Assembly (NCBI GenBank): GCA_949825065.1 | Contig: OX463856.1 | Coordinates: 15,918,948 to 15,982,947 of the forward strand | Reading direction: 5' to 3' | DNA length: 64,000 bases | Source of the DNA: Odontocerum albicorne | Taxonomy: Eukaryota; Arthropoda; Insecta; Trichoptera; Odontoceridae | In this document: piece after piece, positions 22,536-33,199 of the stretch | Layout of the letters: every line of letters begins with the position of its first letter | Numbering within the stretch: position 1 is the stretch's first letter | Made by a program: the position numbers and the translations under genes | Notes under the pieces: generated by a model | Told to the model about the DNA's origin: nothing | The model's database searches: none | Seen by the model: only the letters and a program-made list of their open reading frames with translations

Positions 22536-23239
22536 ATTTTGATGTTTTGAATTTTGTTCTAATTCTCGTATGACAGAAGTGAAGAAAACAAAAGGTGAAC
22601 AATTTGGTGTTGAGTTAATTGTGAAATTTTTAACGCATGTGAATTTTTTTTTAAATAACATTAATAAATAGGAATTGACATTAAAAAATAAGTTTTAAAT
22701 ATCGTTTCTTTGGTTTAAAGTGAAATAAAAACCGAGCAATACAATGTAGTTCGATTTGTCAATCCTCAATTGAGGAGCGTTTTTTTCAAAACTCGATGAA
22801 TGCACATTTTGTACAAAATGACTTTTTGATGCAAAGTTTCTCTCCACCTCTAGATACACCATTCTGTAAAAAAATCTTCCAAACCTCGATTAATTCAATG
22901 TTAAAACAGTAGCCTAGCCTAATCTTAACGTTTTATCAAAACTCGATATTTGTCGCAGATGTAGTTTTATGAAAATTAGATATGTGCTAGTTTTAATTAA
23001 TCGAACACATCTTTATTTTTTCAAACTTAAATTTGAAAAGATTTAGCTGGAATTGATCTACGTTGATGATTTCAACAGCCACCACTCGACATGCTGATAA
23101 CATCCTAACAACACTGGAGAATATTAAGACACCTGGGCCGGAGGCAATGACGTTTTCCTAGTGCATAATCCGAAACAAAACGGTGCCTTTCTCTCGGCCC
23201 GTTGTAAGCAAACGTACACTCCTGAGTTGTCTTTCGTTT

Positions 23240-23760
23240 CAACAAACTGAAAAATATCTTCTACACATCACACCTTTGAAGTATTCAATGGTTTCTAAAT
23301 AACACTGGTCTGTCATCTCTGTGGTAAATTCTCTTTCCCGAAAGTTAAATGTTTTAGGAAATTTCGTTGGATTTACAAACGAACGAAATGGCTGGAATAT
23401 AAAACTTATCTGGAGAGAATAATACACGACATTTCTTCACCTTCATTTTCTTTTCCGTTGCCATATCTTCATCTATTAAGTCGGCTGCTTGGACCATTTT
23501 ACTCCACCTCTCTCGATCTCGCCAATCACTCGAGGATAGTCCAAGCCTAGTCATGTCCTCTCTACTTTCTTATATAGCCTCTTCTTGAGTCTTCCTTAGC
23601 GTCTTTTTGGGAGTTCCGAATTCATGACTGTTTTAAGTATAGACCCTCTATCCTGCCGTTACACGTGTTCATACCAGCATTGTCATGCTTTGTGAGCTTT
23701 GTCTACAATTGGCGCAGTTTATTTGTTCCACGGATTCGGATCTTGTCAAATCTAGTTACC
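23240..23760 (-). pseudogene. LINE C-terminal fragment in the GR A intron
   Basis: The minus strand reads MTRLGLSSSDWRDRERWSKM then VQAADLIDEDMATEKK, the tail of an RTE-type LINE, preceded by degraded HVQRR and RGRPKKR-like segments. Same family as 4520-4850, but inverted relative to that copy, as the whole GR module is. Confidence 0.75.
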
Positions 23761-23879
23761 ACTGTAGCATACTACTAAGAAACTCGCGTAAACTTTCCTT
23801 ATAGCCCTTCCTCTGCCCGCCAACTTCTCGTTGCCCGCCACTTCCCCGTACAAGACGCGTTTTTGGCAGTCTATGATCG

Positions 23880-24117
23880 CCCATGCGTGTCACATGCCCG
23901 GACCACCAGGTCTCCAGGAGATCTAAAGAATTTGGCGAAGGAAACGCTGGTAGAACATTTTAAGTCTTTGAATGTGCCTTATATAGGGAACCCAAGTCTC
24001 AAACCCATTAAGAAGTGTAGGAAGGACAGCAGTTTTGTAGACCGATATCTTTGTAGACTGGGAGATGCCTCTGCTGTAGAATACTCTGTCATTAAATTTA
24101 ACAACAGCCGCTGACAC
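23880..24117 (-). pseudogene. LINE reverse transcriptase C-terminal fragment
   Basis: Encodes STKISVYKTAVLPTLLNGFE then TWVPYIRHIQRLKMFYQRFL and RQIL. This matches the LINE phrase TKL.VY.A.VL.TLLYG.ETWT.Y..H...LE.FH.R.LR.IL, just after the RT core. Open over 64 codons but lacking the catalytic part. Confidence 0.8.
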
Positions 24118-24639
24118 AATTCTGACGCCACTCTTCAGTTCATCATCAAGAGAATTTTTCTCGACACAAACCCAAATTATAACTGATATTTTCCCCTCCA
24201 GTTAGCTTCTTTATCTATTTTAAATGATTTATTCTAACCATTTGATAGCTTGACAATTTCATTATATTGGACGGTCGTTTTTGCTTTCTTATACGTCTCT
24301 TTTTATGTAACTTCCGTGGGGTTTTTGTTATTTCATTGCTCCAAGGTATCATTTAACCTCTCTTGGTGCTATTTTTGGAACTAAGTTGTTACTTAGTGAT
24401 ACTTCTTGAAGAGGTTTTATTTGGTGTTCTTCATTCAAATGTTCCGAATAATATTGACTCCATCGAAATTTCATCCTTTTCAAAACTTTTCCATTTGTAT
24501 CTCATATTCACTTATATTTCATGTGCCTTTTGTTTGCTAGTTTCTCCGTTTTGCTTACGTTCTATGAAGGAGGCGTGCATGAGCTGCACAACTTTACATT
24601 GGAAGCTGTAACTTGGTTAAAGGGAACAAACTGCGTGTC

Positions 24640-25060
24640 ATGGCCAAATGCAGACGGATGATTAGTTATTATTGTGAATTATTTAGTTATAAATTCATTT
24701 TAAAATAAAGTTATCACGTACAGATTTCTTGGACATGTCACATAAATTAAATTGAAGAGAGAACGAATCAAATACGAGTGTATATGTCTGAAATTAATAA
24801 AGAACGACATGAGATAAACACAGAAATGAATGAATTGATAAAGTTTTTTTGAAATAACAAAGGTAAAAATAAGATGTTGGAAAAACATGAGAGCTCGTGC
24901 AATACAATATATTGAAGCGTATGAATGGGCATGAGACGACCGCTGTTTGCGTGAATAGAAGAGCAAAGCGATCTATCATCTGTCTACTTCAGAAAGGACG
25001 TTTTTATATAGTGGTAAAGGATGTACGTATATTGGGTATATAACTTTGGATATTTCAGAA
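24640..25060. other. AT-rich intronic block shared with module B
   Basis: Contains GAGCAAAGCGATCTATCATCTGTCTACT and GTGCATGAGGCTAACGC-like sequence that recurs, partly twice, at 61665-61900. No coding evidence. Confidence 0.5.
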
Positions 25061-25207
25061 CTTGGTAAATTTACATTAAATTTGTGGGATACGAGGATAT
25101 TATTTTGTCAACACTTTCTAGCTAGTAACACATATTTCCTTTAAACTTTTTTTCATCTCACATAAACTTTTAACTCTATACTTAAATTTGTATTTTATCG
25201 TTTGTAG

Positions 25208-25297
25208 ATTCGTCATTTCAGCATGCAAATGGTATACGTGAAAACAAACTTCAGTGCATGTGGAATGTTTCCTATCGACCGTTCTCTGATCATAAAG
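25208..25297 (+). CDS. Gustatory receptor A, exon 3 (C-terminal signature)
   Basis: 90 nt between TTTGTAG and GTAATG, phase 0, encoding IRHFSMQMVYVKTNFSACGM then FPIDRSLIIK. F.Q......NFSACG.FPID..L is the hallmark of the GR C-terminal region before TM7. It lies 4 kb downstream of exon 2, with LINE and tandem-repeat sequence in the intron. The final exon is uncertain: read-through gives KVMHIYVVF stop, and a nearby frame at 25363-25419 (FSLIIATEVTEILELKARY stop) looks TM7-like but is out of phase with the visible acceptor. The gene may therefore be incomplete or recently dead. Confidence 0.82.
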
Positions 25298-25611
25298 GTA
25301 ATGCACATATATGTTGTATTTTAGCATATTCTTTTATTTCCCTTTTAGCTTCATAAATACGTTCATCGTTTAGCTTGATTATTGCGACGGAGGTAACAGA
25401 GATACTAGAATTGAAAGCCAGATATTGATAAGAGTAATAGGAGCGACACGAAAAAAAATCAGTAAAAAATGTACCTATTAACCTTGCAAAATGTTTAATC
25501 AGTTCCCCTTCATGACTAGCTAAAATCAGTATTTGAGTCTCATCCAAAGGGCTTTCACTGTTACCACATAAATGCCCAAAGTATTCCGGTCCGCAATTCA
25601 GATTTTATCAT

Positions 25612-25660
25612 CACATTTACTGATCTACCAATGCATGCAATTGGTAGATCAGTAAATGTG
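25612..25660. repeat. Perfect 21-bp palindrome with 7-nt loop
   Basis: CACATTTACTGATCTACCAA plus T, then GCATGCA, then the exact reverse complement ending AGTAAATGTG. It could form a strong hairpin or cruciform. It lies 315 bp past GR A exon 3 and is not part of any element I recognise. Confidence 0.95.
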
Positions 25661-25929
25661 AATTCAAATATGGAATTGATCGTGGAACTAGCGGGATTAG
25701 AATTCACTTGGGGGGTCAATGTTGATATTTTAGTTAAGAATCAATCGTCATCGTGTTTTATGAGTAATCTAGACTTTTTATTTGTAAGAATTAAATTCAA
25801 AACAACGAAATTACTTACTGCTGGGGGATATGTACAGACCTCCTGATTCGTTTCAAATGATTTTAAAGCAATTACACCTTGTATCGTAAAAACAACGCTT
25901 TTTAACTAATTTTGCAATTCATGTTTTTT

Positions 25930-26490
25930 TCAGATGACTTCAGCAGTGTTTACCTATTTCATTATAATACTCCAACTTTACATATCTTTGCGTCATCTTT
26001 ATCCAAGGCAATGGAAACTGTACGAAAAATGAAATATTACTAAACTGCTTTTCAGATCTTATTCTAAAATTCAAAGCAAGTTCAGGTACTGAACATATTT
26101 TAGCGTTCACTTTATCCAGGATCATGGAAACACATTCCGGTAGATGAGAGATAAAAAACTGCTTTTCAGGTCTTACTCTAAAACTCAAGACTGAAATACA
26201 TCGAAGGATTTTTAAGACCGTGGTGCAGTCTGACTTGGATATTAATTTCGTTTATACTAAGGGATACAAAAACTCGAAGTGTTCTTTCAAATAAAAAAAA
26301 TACATGCACGATAAACTGTTTGTTATCCCCTTCCCTTGTGTTTTTCTGTGTATAAAGTAGACCTTTATTTTTAAATTAATTGAACTCAGTAAGAGTTAGT
26401 ATGTCAAATGAGATGATATAAAGCAAGTTGGTGTAATTTGTACATGTTAAACGGAAGGTAACTGATGATTATTCAACATTTATTATTTTA
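25930..26490. other. Imperfect duplication, no gene assigned
   Basis: Two related stretches, about 25990-26070 and 26110-26190, share TTTATCCA.G..ATGGAAAC and CTGCTTTTCAG.TCTTA.TCTAAAA.TCAA. No recognisable coding product. Confidence 0.5.
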
Positions 26491-26496
26491 ATTATA

Positions 26497-26687
26497 CGTA
26501 GAAGTCATAGTAGAGGTTGACCGAGAATAATATGATTGGACTTAGTAGAAGTCATAGAAGAGGATGACCGAGGCTAATATGATTAGATTAAGTAGAAGTC
26601 GTAGTAGAGGATGACCGTGAATAATATGATTGGACTAAGTAGAAGCCATAGTAGAGGATAAGCGAGGATAATATGAGTGGCTTAAGG
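26497..26687. repeat. 47-bp minisatellite, four units
   Basis: TAGAAGTCATAGTAGAGG or a close variant recurs at about 26499, 26546, 26593 and 26640, each followed by GACCGAG.ATAATATGATTGGA or a variant. Period 47 bp. Confidence 0.93.
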
Positions 26688-26699
26688 TAATTATATTTA

Positions 26700-28140
26700 A
26701 AAAAACGGATGTCTTTGGAACCGGCAGTGAACTCAAATAAAACAGTGATGAATACATAAAAAAGTGTTTTGTTTTTTTCATTAACAGTTAATTTAATTGT
26801 TTAGAGTTGCTTGATAGTCATCCTAGTTAATTAGCATCCTAGTCAGTATATTTGAGTGGAATGCCGGCACTTAACAAGAACGTAAGCATTGCCTGCTTAA
26901 TAACAATTTATCGGAATTCGCAATCCGTATAATAAAGACTAAACTAAATGTCAAAGTAAACTTCAAGTTTTACATTAGTCACGAAAATGATATTAAATAA
27001 AGAATTTAGAGAAGAGATGCACAAAACCGTAAACAAAAGCGAAAAAGTACTAAATAACCAAAGAACGCTAATGTGTCTACCCTCTTAAACACTTTCACTA
27101 AATTTCTACACACATCCTTAGCAACATGATACTAGTCTGACCTAAAAACTGCTACCGTAAAAAATAGGACTATCCCACATGATGAGAGCTTTAGGATGGA
27201 AGGTAGAAACATGCGTAGCGGGGATCAACAGAATAAGTGAAACTTTGTTATTTTTTGTAAAATATTCTTATACGAAATTCACAAAGCTAAACATTTTTGA
27301 TAAAACTTTAAAAGTTAGTATCATTCAAAGTGTCGCGTAAGTGATGCTACATCTAGACCTTAATGGAGAAAGCGGAGACAATGATTATGATGATTAATAT
27401 ACATTAAAAAAGTAGAAATATACAAGAGTGCACAGAGCCTCTTTATTTGTTTCATTTTCGATTAATTAAATTATCTGACCATTGGGTTTCAAGTTGTCGT
27501 ATTATTACCAAGACAGGTCAATAATACGTTAAGATATTTTGATTCATTTTTTATTGTAATCGAAAATCAGTTATCCGAAATCGTTAAAATAAACTAATCC
27601 TTTAGCCAGCACATGAATATACTGTGAATTGAACCATACGATACTATGGTCACTACGAGTTAGGAAACACGTAGCTGTTAAGGTGTTCCGACTCCTCTGA
27701 ATAATTATTATATTAAATAACGTATTTCTTAAATTAAAGATAATTTATATACAATTTCGATCTTAGGCTATCATATATTTATATTGTACTAAGCAAGTTT
27801 TTCAGCACTGAAACCCAATAGTAGCATGCTTTTTGGATATCAAGGGATCCCATTTTTTTGTCACGAAGAAGTATCTATTTTGAAACAGTTCCAATTTATA
27901 ACTTTTTAATTTTCCATTATGCAATATATTATAATAAGCAATTGGTTTACTCCATGGCTTAGTGGTTGGCACTCTCGCTAAACATCCCTCGATTTATTTG
28001 AATTTCCTTTTGTATCTGAAATGATTGTTGTATTTACATTATATAGTTGCCAAACACAAATTCTTGAAGTGTCATTTTATCAACCTGGGCTTTTTATTTC
28101 ATAACGCTATCAAAAATTGTTCATCTTTTTCATTGCCAGC
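26700..28140. other. Upstream part of a degraded GR module
   Basis: From about 27340 the sequence recalls the GR upstream region (GAGAAAGCGGAGACAATGAT, GAAATATACAAG.G). A tRNA-like A-box TTAGTGGTTGGCAC occurs near 27960. The stretch 26700-27340 shows no gene. Confidence 0.4.
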
Positions 28141-28157
28141 AAGATTTCTTTTCAAAA

Positions 28158-28688
28158 TGCTCCCAATTCGTGAAGCTTCTAACGAAATACAATATTTGGC
28201 CTCTTATATAATTTCTTATCTACTCTGGAACTATGCGATAAATCCAGATATCAGCATATTAAATTACATCAAAGATATATTTTCAATCGGAGCTGGTAAA
28301 TCAAATGATAGTACTGATAGTTATTGGAGGGATTACGTTTCTTTATATACAATGAAATTCAAATGCTTAAATGATGAATTGAAATATTTATTTTACACAT
28401 ACCAACAAAATTGTTTATTATTTAAAAGTGAAAATAATTTGACGAATAAGTAATTGGCCTTACAAAAACAACAATTAAACTTTGCTTCCTGTCAAGCAAT
28501 CTTGAAAATTATATTTCAGTTCAAAACGTTTTGAATATATTGAAATGTTTTCTACCCACACCTTTGGTTGTTTTTACGGTATAGGAGGCTAAAATATTTC
28601 ATATCTCAATCTTCGAAACACTGCGGGAGATCGTCAAAGTGGTTTCTCTCGTTTATTTCAGTTAATTACTTCAGAACGAGGTACTCTT
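28158..28688 (+). pseudogene. GR exon 1 pseudogene
   Basis: Begins MLPIREASNEIQYLASYIIS, aligned with MLTLQEAINAFQI.MR, then jumps by deletion to LYTMKFKCLNDELKYLFYTY (cf. LYTLKLKFKSLNDELQRLFYIH). A stop follows at 28450. Out-of-frame remains of KLCLLSKNLGDYISVQ and LREIIKVVFLIYFSESLQNE reach the conserved GAG|GTACTC donor near 28680. About half of the exon is missing. Confidence 0.85.
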
Positions 28689-28914
28689 TAGAAAACACTT
28701 CAGATTTTTTTGTCCATGCATGAACAATATATCAGGAATAAAATACGATACTATACATTCTCTGTTTATTTAATCAAAATCTGTAAACAGTTACACATTC
28801 CCAATCTTCCTGGTCTAGTGGTAGAACGCTAGTCATTCTCCCCAAAGCTGAAAAATAATGATAAAGAAAGCCAATCTGATCCTTTTTTTATTTCAACGTA
28901 ATTTTTAAGATCTA

Positions 28915-29109
28915 TTAAAATATTAAACGAGACGCTTGGGATAAAAACTTGGCCAGAAAACTATGAAATAATATAATCCAACGCATCATAATCGTTAGAT
29001 ATGTATAAATTAAGATTGTAACCATAACACCAAATCCAGTTGGATGAACAGACCAGGCTTTAACATCGAATAGCTTTCTCTGGAGTTCAAGCAGGCTGAT
29101 GGCATACAA
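28915..29109 (-). other. Antisense frame resembling a chemoreceptor TM7 end
   Basis: 64 codons with ELQRKLFDVKAWSVHPTGFG then VMVTILIYTYLTIMMRW. The spacing from F to TYL matches the GR C-terminus, but it is antisense to the GR pseudogene beside it. A homologue at 60600-60730 is open on the plus strand and broken on this one. Coding status undecided. Confidence 0.25.
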
Positions 29110-29144
29110 GCAGCCATGAGGATTCTTAAGATAACATTCTTAAG

Positions 29145-29420
29145 CAGGGCTGCTCCACCGGGGTCCCCGGAACATTAGAGTTCCGAGGGAGATTCACAAG
29201 AAGTTTAGCGAGATTCACGAAAAGTTCCGCGAGGATAGTGATGAATAGGCTTATAAGTTGTAAAAATATTTAAGGGTTTTTTTTGTACTTGATTTAATAT
29301 TCATAATTTTACTATATGTTTTTGGATATTTAAAAAAAACGACCACGACCAATTTTTGGATATTTAAAAAAAAAGTCATAAGAAACATTTTTGTAAACGA
29401 TTTTTGGAGCTACCAAGATA
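29145..29420 (+). mobile_element. hAT element end (partial)
   Basis: Starts CAGGGCTGCTCCACCGGGGT, followed by CCCCGGAAC, GAGTTCCGAGGGAGATTCAC and AAAGTTCCGCGAGG, typical of hAT ends of the CAGGGGTTC.CAACCGGGGTC type. I could not find the other terminus. The duplicated phrase TTAAGATAACATTCTTAAG precedes it. Confidence 0.55.
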
Positions 29421-30106
29421 CATTTATTTTTATTCCATGCGTACTGCAAGGATAAAAAATTTAAAATCCTGGTCTAAGAAGTCACATGGAAACACAAAGC
29501 CCTTAAAATGGTGGTAAAATAATTTTATATGTACTGCAGGACAGGTAGAAAATAATATGTTTTAATATCAACGTGTCTTGCTACGTAAACCTTTTTTTAA
29601 ATCTTTATAACAATATATTTTTTAAAGACGATCGCACAAAAATATGATTTAAATAATCAAGGTCAAATAATAAAAAAAATTAACAAATAGAGAGCAACAA
29701 AGCAACTGGCATCTCGTTCTACTAGTGAGCCCATGTGTTTTCTATTTCTCAATATCTATCCATAAAATTCTCAAAAAATCCAATTTTTGTTCTGTGTAAG
29801 CGTCATTCCGCTAAAAACAAATCTGAGATCTTTGCCTCGATAAAATAAGTCTTCGACAATTACGTAAGTCTTCTTGGTGAAGTTTGGTAATATTTTGTGG
29901 TATACTATACATACATAACATATATTTAACTTAAATATACACATAATTATTAAATAATTTTAAAACAATAACTGGAATTTATTATTACTACTGCTTTTTG
30001 TATCTTCATGTTAGTTTAAGATAAAGTTTTGTATTACTTGTCCCTAATTTTAAATACTTTATAACCTGTCACATGTTTATTTGTATATAAAGACACTGTT
30101 GTGTCG
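29421..30106. other. No gene seen
   Basis: AT-rich interior of the possible hAT relic and flanking DNA. No coding frame. A short TAAA tandem lies near 30112. Confidence 0.55.
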
Positions 30107-30340
30107 TTAATTCAATAAATAAATAAATAATAAATCTTTATCAATTGAGTCAAAATCTTTGGCAAAATCGACAAAAGTGGCAAAAAGACTCTTGCCCTGC
30201 TCTTGAAATTTTTCCTGCAGTTGCCTGATGGTAAATATCAAGTTTACTGTACCACGGGATGCAAGAAACCCAGCCTGTGACTCTGGAGTTATTCTGTCCA
30301 AGACCCTGGTAAACCTGTCCACGCCAATTCTGCCGTACCT
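30107..30340 (-). pseudogene. LINE reverse transcriptase fragment flanking the LTR element
   Basis: Encodes RFTRVLDRITPESQAGFLAS then RGTVNLIFTIRQLQEKFQEQ and FATFVDFAKDFDSIDKDLL. These are RT motifs 1-3 of RTE-like LINEs (PESQAGFR..RGT.D.IF..RQLQEK, F.AF.D..KAFD...). The frame meets the 3' LTR and probably continues the LINE piece at 38932-39226. Confidence 0.85.
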
Positions 30341-31488
30341 TGTCAAGACTTCTTCTTATTTTAAAACAAAATTACGTAAGGTCAAAATCCAAATAGTATT
30401 GTTCCAAGAATAATCCGACTTACCCTGGCTTTGCCCCAGCAGTGAAAATGAACACGTTCTCCTTGATCTCACATTGCGTTGGGTAAATTTATATCCTATG
30501 CTCCCGATCTCTCAATATTTTTCTACAGGGAAGGTGATTAACTGAGAAGACATATAAATTGGTAATGTTGATATTTAATGTAGGTAATACACAAAAACAC
30601 TCGGAACAACTTCCGAGAAAAAAAAGTAAAACAACAATAATACCTCGAGTGGGTAAACGGATGACTGGGCTTGTAAAATATGATCAATTCCTGTTATTAT
30701 CATACCATAGTCGTGGAAGACGACTGGCCAAGCGAATAAAAAGGTAAGGCGAGATCTACAAAAGATAACAAGAAGGAAATCACTCACCAAACCCTGGATA
30801 ATAACTACGTACTGTCGGTGCTGTGTCTATTCTGCTGGAATCTTATTGAGGACGGCCAGACGAGACGGAGACTGCCTGAATACTCTGGTGATGATGATCG
30901 AGAGCCTCAAACAGTGGGAGCTCCCCCTCAGGAGATGAAGATCGGCTTTAGTTTGTTCGCGCCGGCTTTTACAACCCACGCCAAGCGCGGCGTCCACGTG
31001 GCCAGTAACTGACGCCACGAAAGTGGATATATCCTTGACAAGGAATGACTAATAATACTTTAACGAAATAATAATTATTAATTCGTATTTTCCAAAACGG
31101 AAGAGCCGGCTCCCAAAGCTACTGTATGTCCGGACGTTCCAATTCGTAATGAGCGCTGGGCCACGAGCTCTCTTCCAACGGATTTTTGCACACGTGACGC
31201 GGGTGATGCAATGTTTGTTTTTAAAGCGATTCAGAGAGCGCCTCTGATTGGACCCCCTCGCGGTGAATAAGAATATTCTGGAAGAAATATTCCTATGTCA
31301 TCATCCTTTCTAAGAAATTATGCGTCATCCGTATTTTGCGGCGCAATTTCAATCACCCGCCCTATTCAACAAAGGATTTTAATCTTTCTTATATTATTCG
31401 TTGAAATAATTTATTTCGCAAATAATAATTTTTAACCAAACTCTCCTTGTTTTGGAGCGTCCTTTGATAAATCAAGATATACTCCTCA
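30341..31488 (-). repeat. 3' LTR of the LARD-like element
   Basis: 1148 bp, same TGAGGAGTAT...TTGACA ends and nearly the same sequence as 37704-38931, but with a deletion of about 80 bp around 31050. On the minus strand it is preceded by the purine-rich GGGATGGAGTG, a good polypurine tract. It is followed by a LINE reverse-transcriptase frame of the same type as the one beyond the 5' LTR. Confidence 0.88.
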
Positions 31489-31919
31489 CACTCCATCCCA
31501 AGTTATCAAAAAAAACAAAAAAACCCGACAAAAAAAAAAATTCTTCCATAGAGAATAGACACATCAGTCGTAGGCAATCCCTAGGAGCGAGGGGTGTATG
31601 TTCCCCTTACTGAATACGGCTTCGTGGCTGATTTATTTGTTGTCAGCGTTTGCCTGCAGGTCCTCCCTTAATGTGTGTAAGGGTACCAGGTCAAGAGGGA
31701 ACCACGTAAACCTCACGATGATAAACCGCTACTGAATCTAGTATAACCCATAACATATACTCCGGAGCAGGGAACAATCCTCCCATAACTCCTCACAATA
31801 TAAAAAAAATTCTTTTCCAACAATGGTTTAACAAAAGGATAACCAAAATTGGAACAATCGCACAACTCAAATAGTACAATTTGAAACAATTTAAACCAAA
31901 AAACAAAACAATAAATAAT

Positions 31920-32255
31920 AAACAAATTCACATAATGCACGGTTACCCGATACATCAAAAGGTAGACCACTAATTAAAAAAAAAAAAAATAACAAATTTA
32001 CATAATACATGGTCACCCTGAATCACAAAAGGTAGACCATCAATCGAAAAAAAAACATGAAATAACAAATTTCCACAATACATGGTCACTCTGTATCAAA
32101 AAAGGTAGACCATCAATAGAAATAATAGGAAATAACAAATTTACATTATACATGGTCACTCTGTATCACAAAAGGTAGACCATCAATAGAAATAAAAGGA
32201 AATAACAAATTTACATACTACATGGTCACCCTGTACCACAAAAGGTAGACCATCA
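31920..32255. repeat. 70-bp tandem repeat, five units
   Basis: The phrase AAAAGGTAGACCA recurs at about 31957, 32027, 32100, 32169 and 32239, giving spacings of 70, 73, 69 and 70 bp. Each unit also carries AACAAATTTACATAATACATGG. Spacing variation comes from A-tract length. Confidence 0.92.
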
Positions 32256-33013
32256 ATCAGATAGATAGACCCCACCACTTTCTCATTGCCATATGCTGAG
32301 AAAAGGTTCACAACCAAAATTAAATTAACAACCCGCAAGCTTTTCTTTAGACACTGCAGCCGTCCCCTCGGCTGTCTTTAAGGATATCACTGTGGGGCAC
32401 TTGTTTATTTATTGACTACCAGGTATACTACTGGCGATTCCAATCCTCAATTGTCAACCTCGCCTCACCATCACGGAACAGGAATTAATAATTACAAACC
32501 CAATCCAGCCCTTGCTCAAAGGACTGTATTACACATCTCTAAAATCCCTCCAGTCCACCCACTCGACACAACAAGTGGTAATTTGTTCGCAAGCCAATCT
32601 TTGAATATAAATTAAACTATTTTTAAAGGATATAATTTATTAAAATTTACCTATACTTTAGGAAATTTGAAATAGATAGAACGATCCTGAATCTAATACT
32701 CAACGACTCTCCTAACCCTCGGCTCACCCCTAACCCTTTCCCAGAAAACCTCTCCCTCACCCTCCTCTCTCTCTAAAGGAGCAAAACAACACAATTTGAA
32801 ATTCTCTGGTAGCCCCGATCTCCAGTAGGACACGTCCCTCTCCCTTCAGAATGGAACCAAGAATCACGCGATGTCCTCACACGCCACTATTTACATCCAA
32901 GATCCGAAGGGCAGACAACGCGACCCCAGCAAACCGAACGCATCCTAGCCAGAAGCGCGTGCCCGCCAGAACAGATCTGCAGCGGCAACTGCTAATGCGG
33001 GTTCATGAAGCCC

Positions 33014-33199
33014 GTGATGGGGACTCACAACTATCTATCCCAGATGCATTGAAAGGGCATCTTCAAAACCTTGCCGTGATGGGGACTCACAACCATCTTT
33101 CCCAGATGCATTGAAAGGGCATCTTCAAAACCTTGCCGTGATGGGGACTCACAACCATCAATCCCAGATGCACTGAAAGGCCATCTTCAAAACCTTGAC
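33014..33199. repeat. 62-bp tandem repeat, three units
   Basis: GTGATGGGGACTCACAACCA recurs at 33014, 33076 and 33138, each followed by CCCAGATGCATTGAAAGG or a one-base variant. Perfect period of 62 bp. Confidence 0.93.

Larger units (their letters stand above)
20439..25207 (+). other. Introns of GR A: LINE and minisatellite content
   Basis: The first intron (20439-21097) matches the paralogous intron in module B. The second (21167-25207) holds conserved but unassigned sequence (21230-21790), a 116-bp tandem repeat, LINE fragments on the minus strand and AT-rich DNA shared with 61650-61990 of module B. I see no other gene. Confidence 0.6.

Noticed and set aside
25363..25419. FSLIIATEVTEILELKARY as the GR A terminal exon
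   Set aside because: Spacing to the stop is GR-like, but no acceptor gives phase 0 and TYL is missing; mentioned only as a possibility.
30818..31012. Open frame antisense to the LTR, weakly matched in the divergent LTR at 15769-15954
   Set aside because: Both strands are open here and the similarity is explained by LTR homology; no start or domain supports coding.
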